Below are positions 1 through 10,649 of a stretch of DNA of 64,000 bases, piece by piece. A program made the translations under genes and the position numbers. How positions within the stretch are numbered: position 1 is the first letter of the stretch; the number at the start of each line of letters is the position of its first letter. Origin of the DNA: Trichostrongylus colubriformis (Eukaryota; Nematoda; Chromadorea; Rhabditida; Trichostrongylidae); NCBI GenBank assembly GCA_963978905.1, contig OZ022256.1, forward strand, positions 32,327,426 through 32,391,425, read 5' to 3'. Below the pieces are notes generated by a model. The model worked only from the letters and a program-made list of their open reading frames with translations, ran no database searches and was not told the origin of the DNA.

Positions 1-82
1 AAAAGTGAACTTATATGAAGAGTTATGAGCGGGCCAATCGATCGATTTTCATCGTCAAAACATCGTTCTTTCAAACCATTTT
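1..82. repeat. Partial monomer at left window edge
   Basis: The window opens inside a monomer, at AAAAGTGAACTTATATG, 82 bp before the first CTCGAG. The same junction recurs 1,351 bp later. The array therefore continues to the left of the window; no left array edge is visible. Confidence 0.95.
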
Positions 83-539
83 CTCGAGCTTTTTCTCTCC
101 TGTCAGGAGAGGTTTCCAAAATTTTTCTGACCACGATAGAAATCGAGTCGGATCTTAAAAGTACCTCAAACTTGGGTAATTAAACCAAAGCTGATTGGCG
201 ATACCTGTGCGAAGATGAATTATGAAACATTTCCCGTTTACACTACTGGGACGGTTTCCCTCATGATACTAGGGGCCCTTCACAAGATACTAGGGGCCCA
301 AATGATACTATTGGGCATACTTTATCTCGTAGTTTCGGCATCACAAAAACTACCGAAAAACATCCACCTACCAGAGCAAACCCTCGGAATTTGGAGGAAA
401 ATGATAATCTTGGACTTTATTAATTCCTGTGGACGCTACAACAAAACCCTTCTGATCAAAAGTGAACTTATATGAAGAGTTATGAGCGGGCCAATCGATC
501 GATTTTCATCGTCAAAACATCGTTCTTTCGAACCATTTT

Positions 540-978
540 CTCGAGCTTTTTCTCTCCTGTCAGGAGAGGTTTCCAAAATTTTTCTGACCCGAGTCGGATC
601 TTAAAAGTACCTCAAACTTGGGTAATTAAACCAAAGTTGATTGGGGACACCTGTGCGAAGATGAAATATGAAACATTTACACTACTGGGACGGTTTCCCT
701 CATGATACTAGGGGCCCTCCACAAGATACTAGGGCCCCAATTGATACTATAGGGCATACTTTATCTCGTAGTTTCGGCATCACAGAAACCACCGAAAAAC
801 ATCCACCTACCAGAATCAAGCCCACGGAATATGGAGGAAAATGATAATCTGGGACTTTATTAATTCCAGTGGGCGCTACAATAAAACCCTTCCGATCAAA
901 ATTGAACTTATATGAAGAGTTATGAACGGGCCAATCGATCGATTTTTCCGTCAAAACATCGGTCTTCCAAACCATTTT
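540..978. repeat. 439-bp monomer class (A-B-C+), example
   Basis: Lacks 11-bp block A (reads GACCCGAG instead of GACCACG...ATCGAG) and 7-bp block B (ACATTTACACTAC), but keeps the 21-bp C duplication; the second C unit here reads CTAGGGCCCCAATTG. Total loss from the 457/458 class is 18 bp. The class recurs at 1891, 6687, 8010, 8449, 9772, 10211, 12022, 13373, 15114, 39452, 39891, 41214, 41653, 43413, 47409, 48760 and 54104. Confidence 0.9.
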
Positions 979-1433
979 CTCGAGCTTTTTCTCTGTCAGG
1001 AGAGGCTTCCAAAATTTTTCTGACCACGATAGAAATCGAGTCGGATCTTAAAAGTACCTCAAACTTGGGTAATTAAACCAAAGCTGATTGGCGATACCTG
1101 TGCGAATATGAATTATGAAACATTTCCCGTTTACACTACTGGGACGGTTTCCCTCATGATACTAGGGGCCCTTCACAAGATACTAGGGGCCCAAATGATA
1201 CTATTGGGCATACTTTATCTCGTAGTTTCGGCATCACAAAAACTACCGAAAAACATCCACCTACCAGAAGCAAACCCTCGGAATTTGGAGGAAAATGATA
1301 ATCTTGGACTTTATTAATTCCTCTGGACGCTACAACAAAACCCTTCTGATCAAAAGTGAACTTATATGAAGAGTTATGAGCGGGCCAATCGATCGATTTT
1401 CATCGTCAAAACATCGTTCTTTCAAACCATTTT
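979..1433. repeat. 455-bp monomer class with broken hairpin (F-), example
   Basis: A full A+B+C+ monomer with 3 bp lost from the hairpin left arm (CTCTGTCAGGAGAG) and the linked GAGGCTTCC change. It is always preceded by a 439-bp monomer and usually belongs to the 1,351-bp trimer or 1,762-bp tetramer. Found at 979, 2330, 7126, 8888, 12461, 13812, 40330, 47848, 49199 and 54543; the 42092 copy is 454 bp. Confidence 0.9.
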
Positions 1434-2784
1434 CTCGAGCTTTTTCTCTCCTGTCAGGAGAGGTTTCCAAAATTTTTCTGACCACGATAGAAATCGAGTC
1501 GGATCTTAAAAGTACCTCAAACTTGGGTAATTAAACCAAAGCTGATTGGCGATACCTGTGCGAAGATGAATTATGAAACATTTCCCGTTTACACTACTGG
1601 GACGGTTTCCCTCATGATACTAGGGGCCCTTCACAAGATACTAGGGGCCCAAATGATACTATTGGGCATACTTTATCTCGTAGTTTCGGCATCACAAAAA
1701 CTACCGAAAAACATCCACCTACCAGAGCAAACCCTCGGAATTTGGAGGAAAATGATAATCTTGGACTTTATTAATTCCTGTGGACGCTACAACAAAACCC
1801 TTCTGATCAAAAGTGAACTTATATGAAGAGTTATGAGCGGGCCAATCGATCGATTTTCATCGTCAAAACATCGTTCTTTCGAACCATTTTCTCGAGCTTT
1901 TTCTCTCCTGTCAGGAGAGGTTTCCAAAATTTTTCTGACCCGAGTCGGATCTTAAAAGTACCTCAAACTTGGGTAATTAAACCAAAGTTGATTGGGGACA
2001 CCTGTGCGAAGATGAAATATGAAACATTTACACTACTGGGACGGTTTCCCTCATGATACTAGGGGCCCTCCACAAGATACTAGGGCCCCAATTGATACTA
2101 TAGGGCATACTTTATCTCGTAGTTTCGGCATCACAGAAACCACCGAAAAACATCCACCTACCAGAATCAAGCCCACGGAATATGGAGGAAAATGATAATC
2201 TGGGACTTTATTAATTCCAGTGGGCGCTACAATAAAACCCTTCCGATCAAAATTGAACTTATATGAAGAGTTATGAACGGGCCAATCGATCGATTTTTCC
2301 GTCAAAACATCGGTCTTCCAAACCATTTTCTCGAGCTTTTTCTCTGTCAGGAGAGGCTTACAAAATTTTTCTGACCACGATAGAAATCGAGTCGGATCTT
2401 AAAAGTACCTCAAACTTGGGTAATTAAACCAAAGCTGATTGGCGATACCTGTGCGAAGATGAATTATGAAACATTTCCCGTTTACACTACTGGGACGGTT
2501 TCCCTCATGATACTAGGGGCCCTTCACAAGATACTAGGGGCCCAAATGATACTATTGGGCATACTTTATCTCGTAGTTTCGGCATCACAAAAACTACCGA
2601 AAAACATCCACCTACCAGAAGCAAACCCTCGGAATTTGGAGGAAAATGATAATCTTGGACTTTATTAATTCCTGTGGACGCTACAACAAAACCCTTCTAA
2701 TCAAAAGTGAACTTATATGAAGAGTTATGAGCGGGCCAATCGATCGATTTTCTTCGTCAAAACATCGTTCTTTCAAACCATTTT

Positions 2785-3213
2785 CTCGAGCTTTTTCTCT
2801 CCTGTCAGGAGAGGTTTCCAAAATTTTTTTGACCACGATAGAAATCGAGTCGGATCTTAAAAGTACCTCAAACTTGGGTAATTAAACCAAAGTTGATTGG
2901 GGACACCTGTGCGAAGATAAAATATGAAACATTTACACTACTGGGACGGTTTCCCACATGACACTAGGGGCCCAACTGATACTATAGGGCATACTTTATC
3001 TCGTAGTTTCGGCATCACAGAAACTACCGAAAAACATCCACCTACCAGAAGCAAACCCTCGGAATTTGGAGGAAAATGATAATCTTGGACTTCATTAATT
3101 CCAGTGGACGCTACAATAAAACCCCTCCGATCAAAATTGAACTTATATGAAGAGTTATGAACGGGCCAATCGATCGATTTTTTCGTCAAAACATCGGTCT
3201 TCCAAACCATTTT
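2785..3213. repeat. 429/430-bp monomer class (A+B-C-), example
   Basis: Keeps block A but lacks B and the 21-bp duplication, giving 28-29 bp less than the full class. Also at 5383, 7581, 9343, 14267, 17343, 28610, 40785, 42983, 44289, 45177, 45607, 49654, 51873, 52302 and 54998. Confidence 0.88.
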
Positions 3214-3631
3214 CTCGAGCTCTTTCTCTCCTGTCAGGAGAGGTTTCCAAAATTTTTCTGACCCGAGTCGGATCTTAAAAGTACCTCAAACTTGGGTAAT
3301 TAAACCAAAGTTGATTGGGGACACCTGTGCGAAGATAAAATATGAAACATTTACACTACTGGGACGGTTTCCCACATGACACTAGGGGCCCAACTGATAC
3401 TATAGGGCATACTTTATCTCGTAGTTTCGGCATCACAGAAACTACCGAAAAACATCCACCTACCAGAAGCAAACCCTCGGAATTTGGAGGAAAATGATAA
3501 TCTTGGACTTCATTAATTCCAGTGGACGCTACAATAAAACCCCTCCGATCAAAATTGAACTTATATGAAGAGTTATGAACGGGCCAATCGATCGATTTTT
3601 TCGTCAAAACATCGGTCTTCCAAACCATTTT
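3214..3631. repeat. 418/419-bp monomer class (A-B-C-), example
   Basis: All three large optional blocks are missing: GACCCGAG, ACATTTACACTAC and a single GACACTAGGGGCCC. The loss of 11 + 7 + 21 = 39 bp matches 457 minus 418. Recurs at 3632, 4964, 5812, 14696, 16924, 17772, 20392, 21235, 23856, 26901, 28191, 29039, 31660, 32503, 35124, 38169, 50083, 55427, 59419, 60262 and 62881. Confidence 0.9.
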
Positions 3632-4470
3632 CTCGAGCTCTTTCTCTCCTGTCAGGAGAGGTTTCCAAAATTTTTCTGACCCGAGTCGGATCTTGAAAGT
3701 ACCTCAAACTTGGGTAATTAAACCAAAGTTGATTGGGGACACCTGTGCGAAGATAAAATATGAAACATTTACACTACTGGGACGGTTTCCCACATGACAC
3801 TAGGGGCCCAACTGATACTATAGGGCATACTTTATCTCGTAGTTTCGGCATCACAGAAACTACCGAAAAACATCCACCTACCAGAAGCAAACCCTCGGAA
3901 TTTGGAGGAAAATGACAATCTTGGACTTCATTAATTCCAGTGGACGCTACAATAAAACCCTTCCGATCAAAATTGAACTTATATGAAGAGTTATGAACGG
4001 GCCAATCGATCGATTTTTTCGTCAAAACATCGGTCTTCCAAACCATTTTCTCGAGCTCTTTCTCTCCTGTCAGGAGAGGTTTCCAAAATTTTTTTGACCA
4101 CGATAGAAATCGAGTCGGATCTTAAAAGTACCTCAATCTTGGGTAATTAAACCAAAGTTGATTGGGGACACCTGTGCGAAGATGAATTATGAAACATGTC
4201 CCGTTTACACTACCGGGACGGTTTCCCACATGATACTAGGGGCCCTCCACAAGATACTAGGGGCCCAATTGATACTATAGGGCATACTTTATCTCGTAGT
4301 TTCGGCATCACAGAAACCACCGAAAAACATCCACCTACCAGAAGCAAACCCTCGGAATTTGGAGGAAAATGATAATCTTGGACTTCATTAATTCCAGTGG
4401 ACGCTACAATAAAACCCTTCCGATCAAAATTGAACTTATATGAAGAGTTATGAACGGGCCAATCGATCGA

Positions 4471-4552
4471 TTTTTTCGTCAAAACATCGGTCTTCCAAAC
4501 CATTTTCTCGAGCTTTTTCTCTCCTGTCAGGAGAGGTTTCCAAAATTTTTTT
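4471..4552. other. Cluster of A/T tracts around the CTCGAG and hairpin
   Basis: T6 at 4471-4476, A4 at 4481-4484, T4 at 4503-4506, T5 at 4514-4518 and A4T7 at 4542-4552. Centre-to-centre distances are about 9, 22, 11.5 and 29.5 bp, close to whole turns of B-DNA. This resembles the phased tracts of intrinsically curved DNA that many satellites carry. Curvature was not computed. Confidence 0.5.
4519..4535. repeat. Hairpin, 8-bp arms, 1-nt centre, in the reference monomer
   Basis: CTCTCCTG-T-CAGGAGAG is a perfect inverted repeat around one base. It occurs at the same place, 12 bp after the start of CTCGAG, in nearly every monomer. In 11 monomers (starts 979, 2330, 7126, 8888, 12461, 13812, 40330, 42092, 47848, 49199, 54543) a 3-bp deletion shortens the left arm to CTCTG, and the following GAGGTTTCC reads GAGGCTTCC. 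A role as a protein-binding or cruciform site is inference. Confidence 0.9.
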
Positions 4553-4654
4553 GACCACGATAGAAATCGAGTCGGATCTTAAAAGTACCTCAATCTTGGG
4601 TAATTAAACCAAAGTTGATTGGGGACACCTGTGCGAAGATGAATTATGAAACAT

Positions 4655-4676
4655 GTCCCGTTTACACTACCGGGAC
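4655..4676. repeat. GTCCCG...CGGGAC dyad spanning block B
   Basis: A 6-bp inverted repeat GTCCCG/CGGGAC with a 10-nt spacer (4661-4670). It is perfect in one subset of 457-bp monomers. Other A+B+ monomers read TTCCCG and TGGGAC, which weakens the stem. The two arms change together in almost all copies; one mixed copy (TTCCCG with CGGGAC) lies at about 44865-44886. The B- classes (439, 418, 429, 410) lack the left arm through a 7-bp deletion. Confidence 0.8.
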
Positions 4677-4688
4677 GGTTTCCCACAT

Positions 4689-4740
4689 GATACTAGGGGC
4701 CCTCCACAAGATACTAGGGGCCCAATTGATACTATAGGGC
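4689..4740. repeat. Internal direct repeats, 21-bp unit (block C)
   Basis: GATACTAGGGGCCC starts at 4689 and again at 4710. The 21-bp unit includes the spacer TCCACAA. A third degenerate unit, GATACTATAGGGC, starts at 4728. C- monomers keep a single GATACTAGGGGCCC or, more often, GACACTAGGGGCCC and are exactly 21 bp shorter, as expected of gain or loss of one unit by slippage or unequal exchange. Confidence 0.9.
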
Positions 4741-4917
4741 ATACTTTATCTCGTAGTTTCGGCATCACAGAAACCACCGAAAAACATCCACCTACCAGAA
4801 GCAAGCCCTCGGAATTTGGAGGAAAATGATAATCTTGGACTTTATTAATTCCAGTGGACGCTACAACAAAACCCTTCTGATCGAAATTGAACTTATATGA
4901 AGAGTTATGAACGGGCC

Positions 4918-4929
4918 AATCGATCGATT
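4918..4929. repeat. 12-bp perfect palindrome AATCGATCGATT
   Basis: AATCGATCGATT equals its own reverse complement. It sits about 45 bp before the next CTCGAG in most monomers. Variants that break it are class-specific: AATCGACCGATT (for example near 19938 and 20348), AACTGATCGATT (near 22521, 25567, 33788), AACTGATCGATC (near 30783, 51827, 58543) and AATCGATCGGTT (near 6642, 7968, 39409, 41168). Most are T-to-C or paired T/C changes rather than the C-to-T decay expected of methylated CpG. Confidence 0.88.
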
Positions 4930-6686
4930 TTCTCCGTCAAACATCGTTCTTTCAAACCATTTTCTCGAGCTCTTTCTCTCCTGTCAGGAGAGGTTTCCAA
5001 AATTTTTCTGACCCGAGTCGGATCTTGAAAGTACCTCAAACTTGGGTAATTAAACCAAAGTTGATTGGGGACACCTGTGCGAAGATAAAATATGAAACAT
5101 TTACACTACTGGGACGGTTTCCCACATGACACTAGGGGCCCAATTGATACTATAGGGCATACTTTATCTCGTAGTTTCGGCATCACAGAAACCACCGAAA
5201 AACATCCACCTACCAGAATCAAGCCCTCGGAATTTGGAGGAAAATGATAATCTGGGACTTTATTAATTCCAGTGGGCGCTACAATAAAACCCTTCTGATC
5301 AAAATTGAACTTATGTGAAGGGTTATGAGCGGGCCAATCGATCGATTTTCTTCGTCAAAACATCGTTCTTTCAAACCATTTTCTCGAGCTTTTTCTCTCC
5401 TGTCAGGAGAGGTTTCCAAAATTTTTTTGACCACGATAGAAATCGAGTCGGATCTTAAAAGTACCTCAAACTTGGGTAATTAAACCAAAGTTGATTGGGG
5501 ACACCTGTGCGAAGATAAAATATGAAACATTTACACTACTGGGACGGTTTCCCACATGACACTAGGGGCCCAACTGATACTATAGGGCATACTTTATCTC
5601 GTAGTTTCGGCATCACAGAAACTACCGAAAAACATCCACCTACCAGAAGCAAACCCTCGGAATTTGGAGGAAAATGATAATCTTGGACTTCATTAATTCC
5701 AGTGGACGCTACAATAAAACCCCTCCGATCAAAATTGAACTTATATGAAGAGTTATGAACGGGCCAATCGATCGATTTTTTCGTCAAAACATCGGTCTTC
5801 CAAACCATTTTCTCGAGCTCTTTCTCTCCTGTCAGGAGAGGTTTCCAAAATTTTTCTGACCCGAGTCGGATCTTGAAAGTACCTCAAACTTGGGTAATTA
5901 AACCAAAGTTGATTGGGGACACCTGTGCGAAGATAAAATATGAAACATTTACACTACTGGGACGGTTTCCCACATGACACTAGGGGCCCAACTGATACTA
6001 TAGGGCATACTTTATCTCGTAGTTTCGGCATCACAGAAACTACCGAAAAACATCCACCTACCAGAAGCAAACCCTCGGAATTTGGAGGAAAATGATAATC
6101 TTGGACTTCATTAATTCCAGTGGACGCTACAATAAAACCCTTCCGATCAAAATTGAACTTATATGAAGAGTTATGAACGGGCCAATCGATCGATTTTTTC
6201 GTCAAAACATCGGTCTTCCAAACCATTTTCTCGAGCTCTTTCTCTCCTGTCAGGAGAGGTTTCCAAAATTTTTTTGACCACGATAGAAATCGAGTCGGAT
6301 CTTAAAAGTACCTCAATCTTGGGTAATTAAACCAAAGTTGATTGGGGACACCTGTGCGAAGATGAATTATGAAACATGTCCCGTTTACACTACCGGGACG
6401 GTTTCCCACATGATACTAGGGGCCCTCCACAAGATACTAGGGGCCCAATTGATACTATAGGGCATACTTTATCTCGTAGTTTCGGCATCACAGAAACCAC
6501 CGAAAAACATCCACCTACCAGAAGCAAACCCTCGGAATTTGGAGGAAAATGATAATCTTGGACTTCATTAATTCCAGTGGACGCTACAATAAAACCCTTC
6601 CGATCAAAATTGAACTTATATGAAGAGTTATGAACGGGCCAATCGATCGGTTTTTTCGTCAAAACATCGGTCTTCCAAACCATTTT

Positions 6687-9600
6687 CTCGAGCTTTTTCT
6701 CTCCTGTCAGGAGAGGTTTCCAAAATTTTTCTGACCCGAGTCGGATCTTAAAAGTACCTCAAACTTGGGTAATTAAACCAAAGTTGATTGGGGACACCTG
6801 TGCGAAGATGAAATATGAAACATTTACACTACTGGGACGGTTTCCCTCATGATACTAGGGGCCCTCCACAAGATACTAGGGCCCCAATTGATACTATAGG
6901 GCATACTTTATCTCGTAGTTTCGGCATCACAGAAACCACCGAAAAACATCCACCTACCAGAATCAAGCCCACGGAATATGGAGGAAAATGATAATCTGGG
7001 ACTTTATTAATTCCAGTGGGCGCTACAATAAAACCCTTCCGATCAAAATTGAACTTATATGAAGAGTTATGAACGGGCCAATCGATCGATTTTTCCGTCA
7101 AAACATCGGTCTTCCAAACCATTTTCTCGAGCTTTTTCTCTGTCAGGAGAGGCTTCCAAAATTTTTCTGACCACGATAGAAATCGAGTCGGATCTTAAAA
7201 GTACCTCAAACTTGGGTAATTAAACCAAAGCTGATTGGCGATACCTGTGCGAAGATGAATTATGAAACATTTCCCGTTTACACTACTGGGACGGTTTCCC
7301 TCATGATACTAGGGGCCCTTCACAAGATACTAGGGGCCCAAATGATACTATTGGGCATACTTTATCTCGTAGTTTCGGCATCACAAAAACTACCGAAAAA
7401 CATCCACCTACCAGAAGCAAACCCTCGGAATTTGGAGGAAAATGATAATCTTGGACTTTATTAATTCCTGTGGACGCTACAACAAAACCCTTCTGATCAA
7501 AAGTGAACTTATATGAAGAGTTATGAGCGGGCCAATCGATCGATTTTCTTCGTCAAAACATCGTTCTTTCAAACCATTTTCTCGAGCTTTTTCTCTCCTG
7601 TCAGGAGAGGTTTCCAAAATTTTTTTGACCACGATAGAAATCGAGTCGGATCTTAAAAGTACCTCAAACTTGGGTAATTAAACCAAAGTTGATTGGGGAC
7701 ACCTGTGCGAAGATAAAATATGAAACATTTACACTACTGGGACGGTTTCCCACATGACACTAGGGGCCCAACTGATACTATAGGGCATACTTTATCTCGT
7801 AGTTTCGGCATCACAGAAACTACCGAAAAACATCCACCTACCAGAAGCAAACCCTCGGAATTTGGAGGAAAATGATAATCTTGGACTTCATTAATTCCAG
7901 TGGACGCTACAATAAAACCCCTCCGATCAAAATTGAACTTATATGAAGAGTTATGAACGGGCCAATCGATCGGTTTTTTCGTCAAAACATCGGTCTTCCA
8001 AACCATTTTCTCGAGCTTTTTCTCTCCTGTCAGGAGAGGTTTCCAAAATTTTTCTGACCCGAGTCGGATCTTAAAAGTACCTCAAACTTGGGTAATTAAA
8101 CCAAAGTTGATTGGGGACACCTGTGCGAAGATGAAATATGAAACATTTACACTACTGGGACGGTTTCCCTCATGATACTAGGGGCCCTCCACAAGATACT
8201 AGGGGCCCAATTGATACTATAGGGCATACTTTATCTCGTAGTTTCGGCATCACAGAAACCACCGAAAATCATCCACCTACCAGAATCAAGCCCACGGAAT
8301 ATGGAGGAAAATGATAATCTGGGACTTTATTAATTCCAGTGGGCGCTACAATAAAACCCTTCCGATCAAAATTGAACTTATATGAAGAGTTATGAACGGG
8401 CCAATCGATCGATTTTTCCGTCAAAACATCGGTCTTCCAAATCATTTTCTCGAGCTTTTTCTCTCCTGTCAGGAGAGGTTTCCAAAATTTTTCTGACCCG
8501 AGTCGGATCTTAAAAGTACCTCAAACTTGGGTAATTAAACCAAAGTTGATTGGGGACACCTGTGCGAAGATGAAATATGAAACATTTACACTACTGGGAC
8601 GGTTTCCCTCATGATACTAGGGGCCCTCCACAAGATACTAGGGCCCCAATTGATACTATAGGGCATACTTTATCTCGTAGTTTCGGCATCACAGAAACCA
8701 CCGAAAAACATCCACCTACCAGAATCAAGCCCACGGAATATGGAGGAAAATGATAATCTGGGACTTTATTAATTCCAGTGGGCGCTACAATAAAACCCTT
8801 CCGATCAAAATTGAACTTATATGAAGAGTTATGAACGGGCCAATCGATCGATTTTTCCGTCAAAACATCGGTCTTCCAAACCATTTTCTCGAGCTTTTTC
8901 TCTGTCAGGAGAGGCTTCCAAAATTTTTCTGACCACGATAGAAATCGAGTCGGATCTTAAAAGTACCTCAAACTTGGGTAATTAAACCAAAGCTGATTGG
9001 CGATACCTGTGCGAAGATGAATTATGAAACATTTCCCGTTTACACTACTGGGACGGTTTCCCTCATGATACTAGGGGCCCTTCACAAGATACTAGGGGCC
9101 CAAATGATACTATTGGGCATACTTTATCTCGTAGTTTCGGCATCACAAAAACTACCGAAAAACATCCACCTACCAGAAGCAAACCCTCGGAATTTGGAGG
9201 AAAATGATAATCTTGGACTTTATTAATTCCTGTGGACGCTACAACAAAACCCTTCTGATCAAAAGTGAACTTATATGAAGAGTTATGAGCGGGCCAATCG
9301 ATCGATTTTCTTCGTCAAAACATCGTTCTTTCAAACCATTTTCTCGAGCTTTTTCTCTCCTGTCAGGAGAGGTTTCCAAAATTTTTTTGACCACGATAGA
9401 AATCGAGTCGGATCTTAAAAGTACCTCAAACTTGGGTAATTAAACCAAAGTTGATTGGGGACACCTGTGCGAAGATAAAATATGAAACATTTACACTACT
9501 GGGACGGTTTCCCACATGACACTAGGGGCCCAACTGATACTATAGGGCATACTTTATCTCGTAGTTTCGGCATCACAGAAACTACCGAAAAACATCCACC

Positions 9601-10649
9601 TACCAGAAGCAAACCCTCGGAATTTGGAGGAAAATGATAATCTTGGACTTCATTAATTCCAGTGGACGCTACAATAAAACCCCTCCGATCAAAATTGAAC
9701 TTATATGAAGAGTTATGAACGGGCCAATCGATCGATTTTTTCGTCAAAACATCGGTCTTCCAAACCATTTTCTCGAGCTTTTTCTCTCCTGTCAGGAGAG
9801 GTTTCCAAAATTTTTCTGACCCGAGTCGGATCTTAAAAGTACCTCAAACTTGGGTAATTAAACCAAAGTTGATTGGGGACACCTGTGCGAAGATGAAATA
9901 TGAAACATTTACACTACTGGGACGGTTTCCCTCATGATACTAGGGGCCCTCCACAAGATACTAGGGGCCCAATTGATACTAAAGGGCATACTTTATCTCG
10001 TAGTTTCGGCATCACAGAAACCACCAAAAATCATCCACCTACCAGAATCAAGCCCACGGAATATGGAGGAAAATGATAATCTGGGACTTTATTAATTCCA
10101 GTGGGCGCTACAATAAAACCCTTCCGATCAAAATTGAACTTATATGAAGAGTTATGAACGGGCCAATCGATCGATTTTTCCGTCAAAACATCGGTCTTCC
10201 AAATCATTTTCTCGAGCTTTTTCTCTCCTGTCAGGAGAGGTTTCCAAAATTTTTCTGACCCGAGTCGGATCTTAAAAGTACCTCAAACTTGGGTAATTAA
10301 ACCAAAGTTGATTGGGGACACCTGTGCGAAGATGAAATATGAAACATTTACACTACTGGGACGGTTTCCCTCATGATACTAGGGGCCCTCCACAAGATAC
10401 TAGGGCCCCAATTGATACTATAGGGCATACTTTATCTCGTAGTTTCGGCATCACAAAAACTACCGAAAAACATCCACCTACCAGAAGCAAACCCTCGGAA
10501 TTTGGAGGAAAATGATAATCTTGGACTTCATTAATTCCAGTGGGCGCTACAATAAAACCCTTCCGATCAAAATTGAACTTATATGAACAGTTATGAACGG
10601 GCCAATCGATCGATTTTTCCGTCAAAACATCGGTCTTCCAAACCATTTT
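6687..10649. repeat. Two tandem copies of a 1,762-bp tetramer
   Basis: Monomer starts 6687, 7126, 7581, 8010, 8449, 8888, 9343, 9772, 10211; lengths 439 then (455, 429, 439, 439) twice. Each monomer of 7126-8887 has its partner 1,762 bp downstream. Private changes include CAAATCATTTT before the CTCGAG at 8449 and 10211, and GATCGGTTTTTT near 7972. A single relative of this tetramer lies at 40330-42091 (offset 33,204). Confidence 0.92.

Larger units (their letters stand above)
83..3631. repeat. Octamer block, copy 1 (two 1,351-bp trimers + 429 + 418)
   Basis: Monomer starts 83, 540, 979, 1434, 1891, 2330, 2785, 3214; lengths 457, 439, 455, 457, 439, 455, 429, 418. The first 1,351 bases of the window repeat at 1352-2702 with only a handful of substitutions that I could find (GGCTTCC/GGCTTAC near 2358, GCGAATATG/GCGAAGATG near 1107, CCTCTGG/CCTGTGG near 1322, TCTGATC/TCTAATC near 2698). 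The same eight-length string recurs at 11565 and 46952. Confidence 0.93.
4507..4963. repeat. Reference full-length monomer (457 bp, A+B+C+)
   Basis: Chosen as the reference because it carries every optional block except one base. In order: CTCGAG (4507), hairpin (4519-4535), A4T7 tract (4542-4552), 11-bp block A (4557-4567), CTGTGCGAA region near 4629, GTCCCG/CGGGAC dyad (4655-4676) containing 7-bp block B, direct repeats starting at 4689, 4710 and 4728 (21-bp block C), 5-bp block E (4731-4735), 9-bp block D (4841-4849) and 12-bp palindrome (4918-4929). The same 457/458 class recurs throughout, for example at 15553, 16010, 18190, 29457, 50501 and 56302. Confidence 0.93.
3632..6686. repeat. 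Mixed run 418-457-457-419-429-418-457
   Basis: Monomer starts 3632, 4050, 4507, 4964, 5383, 5812, 6230. From about 4050 to about 6640 it parallels 16010-18600 at a constant offset of 11,960 bp. The monomers at 3214 and 3632 are near-identical neighbours, so one 418-bp monomer has probably been duplicated. A single substitution in CTTATGTGAAGG near 5312 marks this copy. Confidence 0.88.

Noticed and set aside
215..475. Recurrent open frames of 66-97 codons on both strands (several families repeated in dozens of copies)
   Set aside because: They track the monomer copies exactly, overlap one another on both strands, change length with each indel class, and are cut by stops in sister copies. Most monomer lengths (457, 458, 439, 455, 418, 410) are not multiples of three, so no frame is conserved. 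I see no domain, and a hydrophobic run in one of them is not evidence of a gene.
520..545. RNA polymerase III B-box-like sequence on the minus strand (GGTTCGAAAGA) suggesting a tRNA-derived repeat
   Set aside because: It matches only the first part of the B-box consensus, occurs only in the minority of monomers reading TTTCGAACC, and has no matching A box or tRNA fold.
4430..4460. TATA-like ACTTATATGAA as a promoter
   Set aside because: A short AT-rich match present in every monomer without any gene or other promoter element; chance is sufficient.
4507..4963. CENP-B box in the monomer
   Set aside because: I looked for the TTCG....A..CGGG pattern on both strands. TTCGG and CCCG/CGGG motifs exist, but none has the required spacing and bases.
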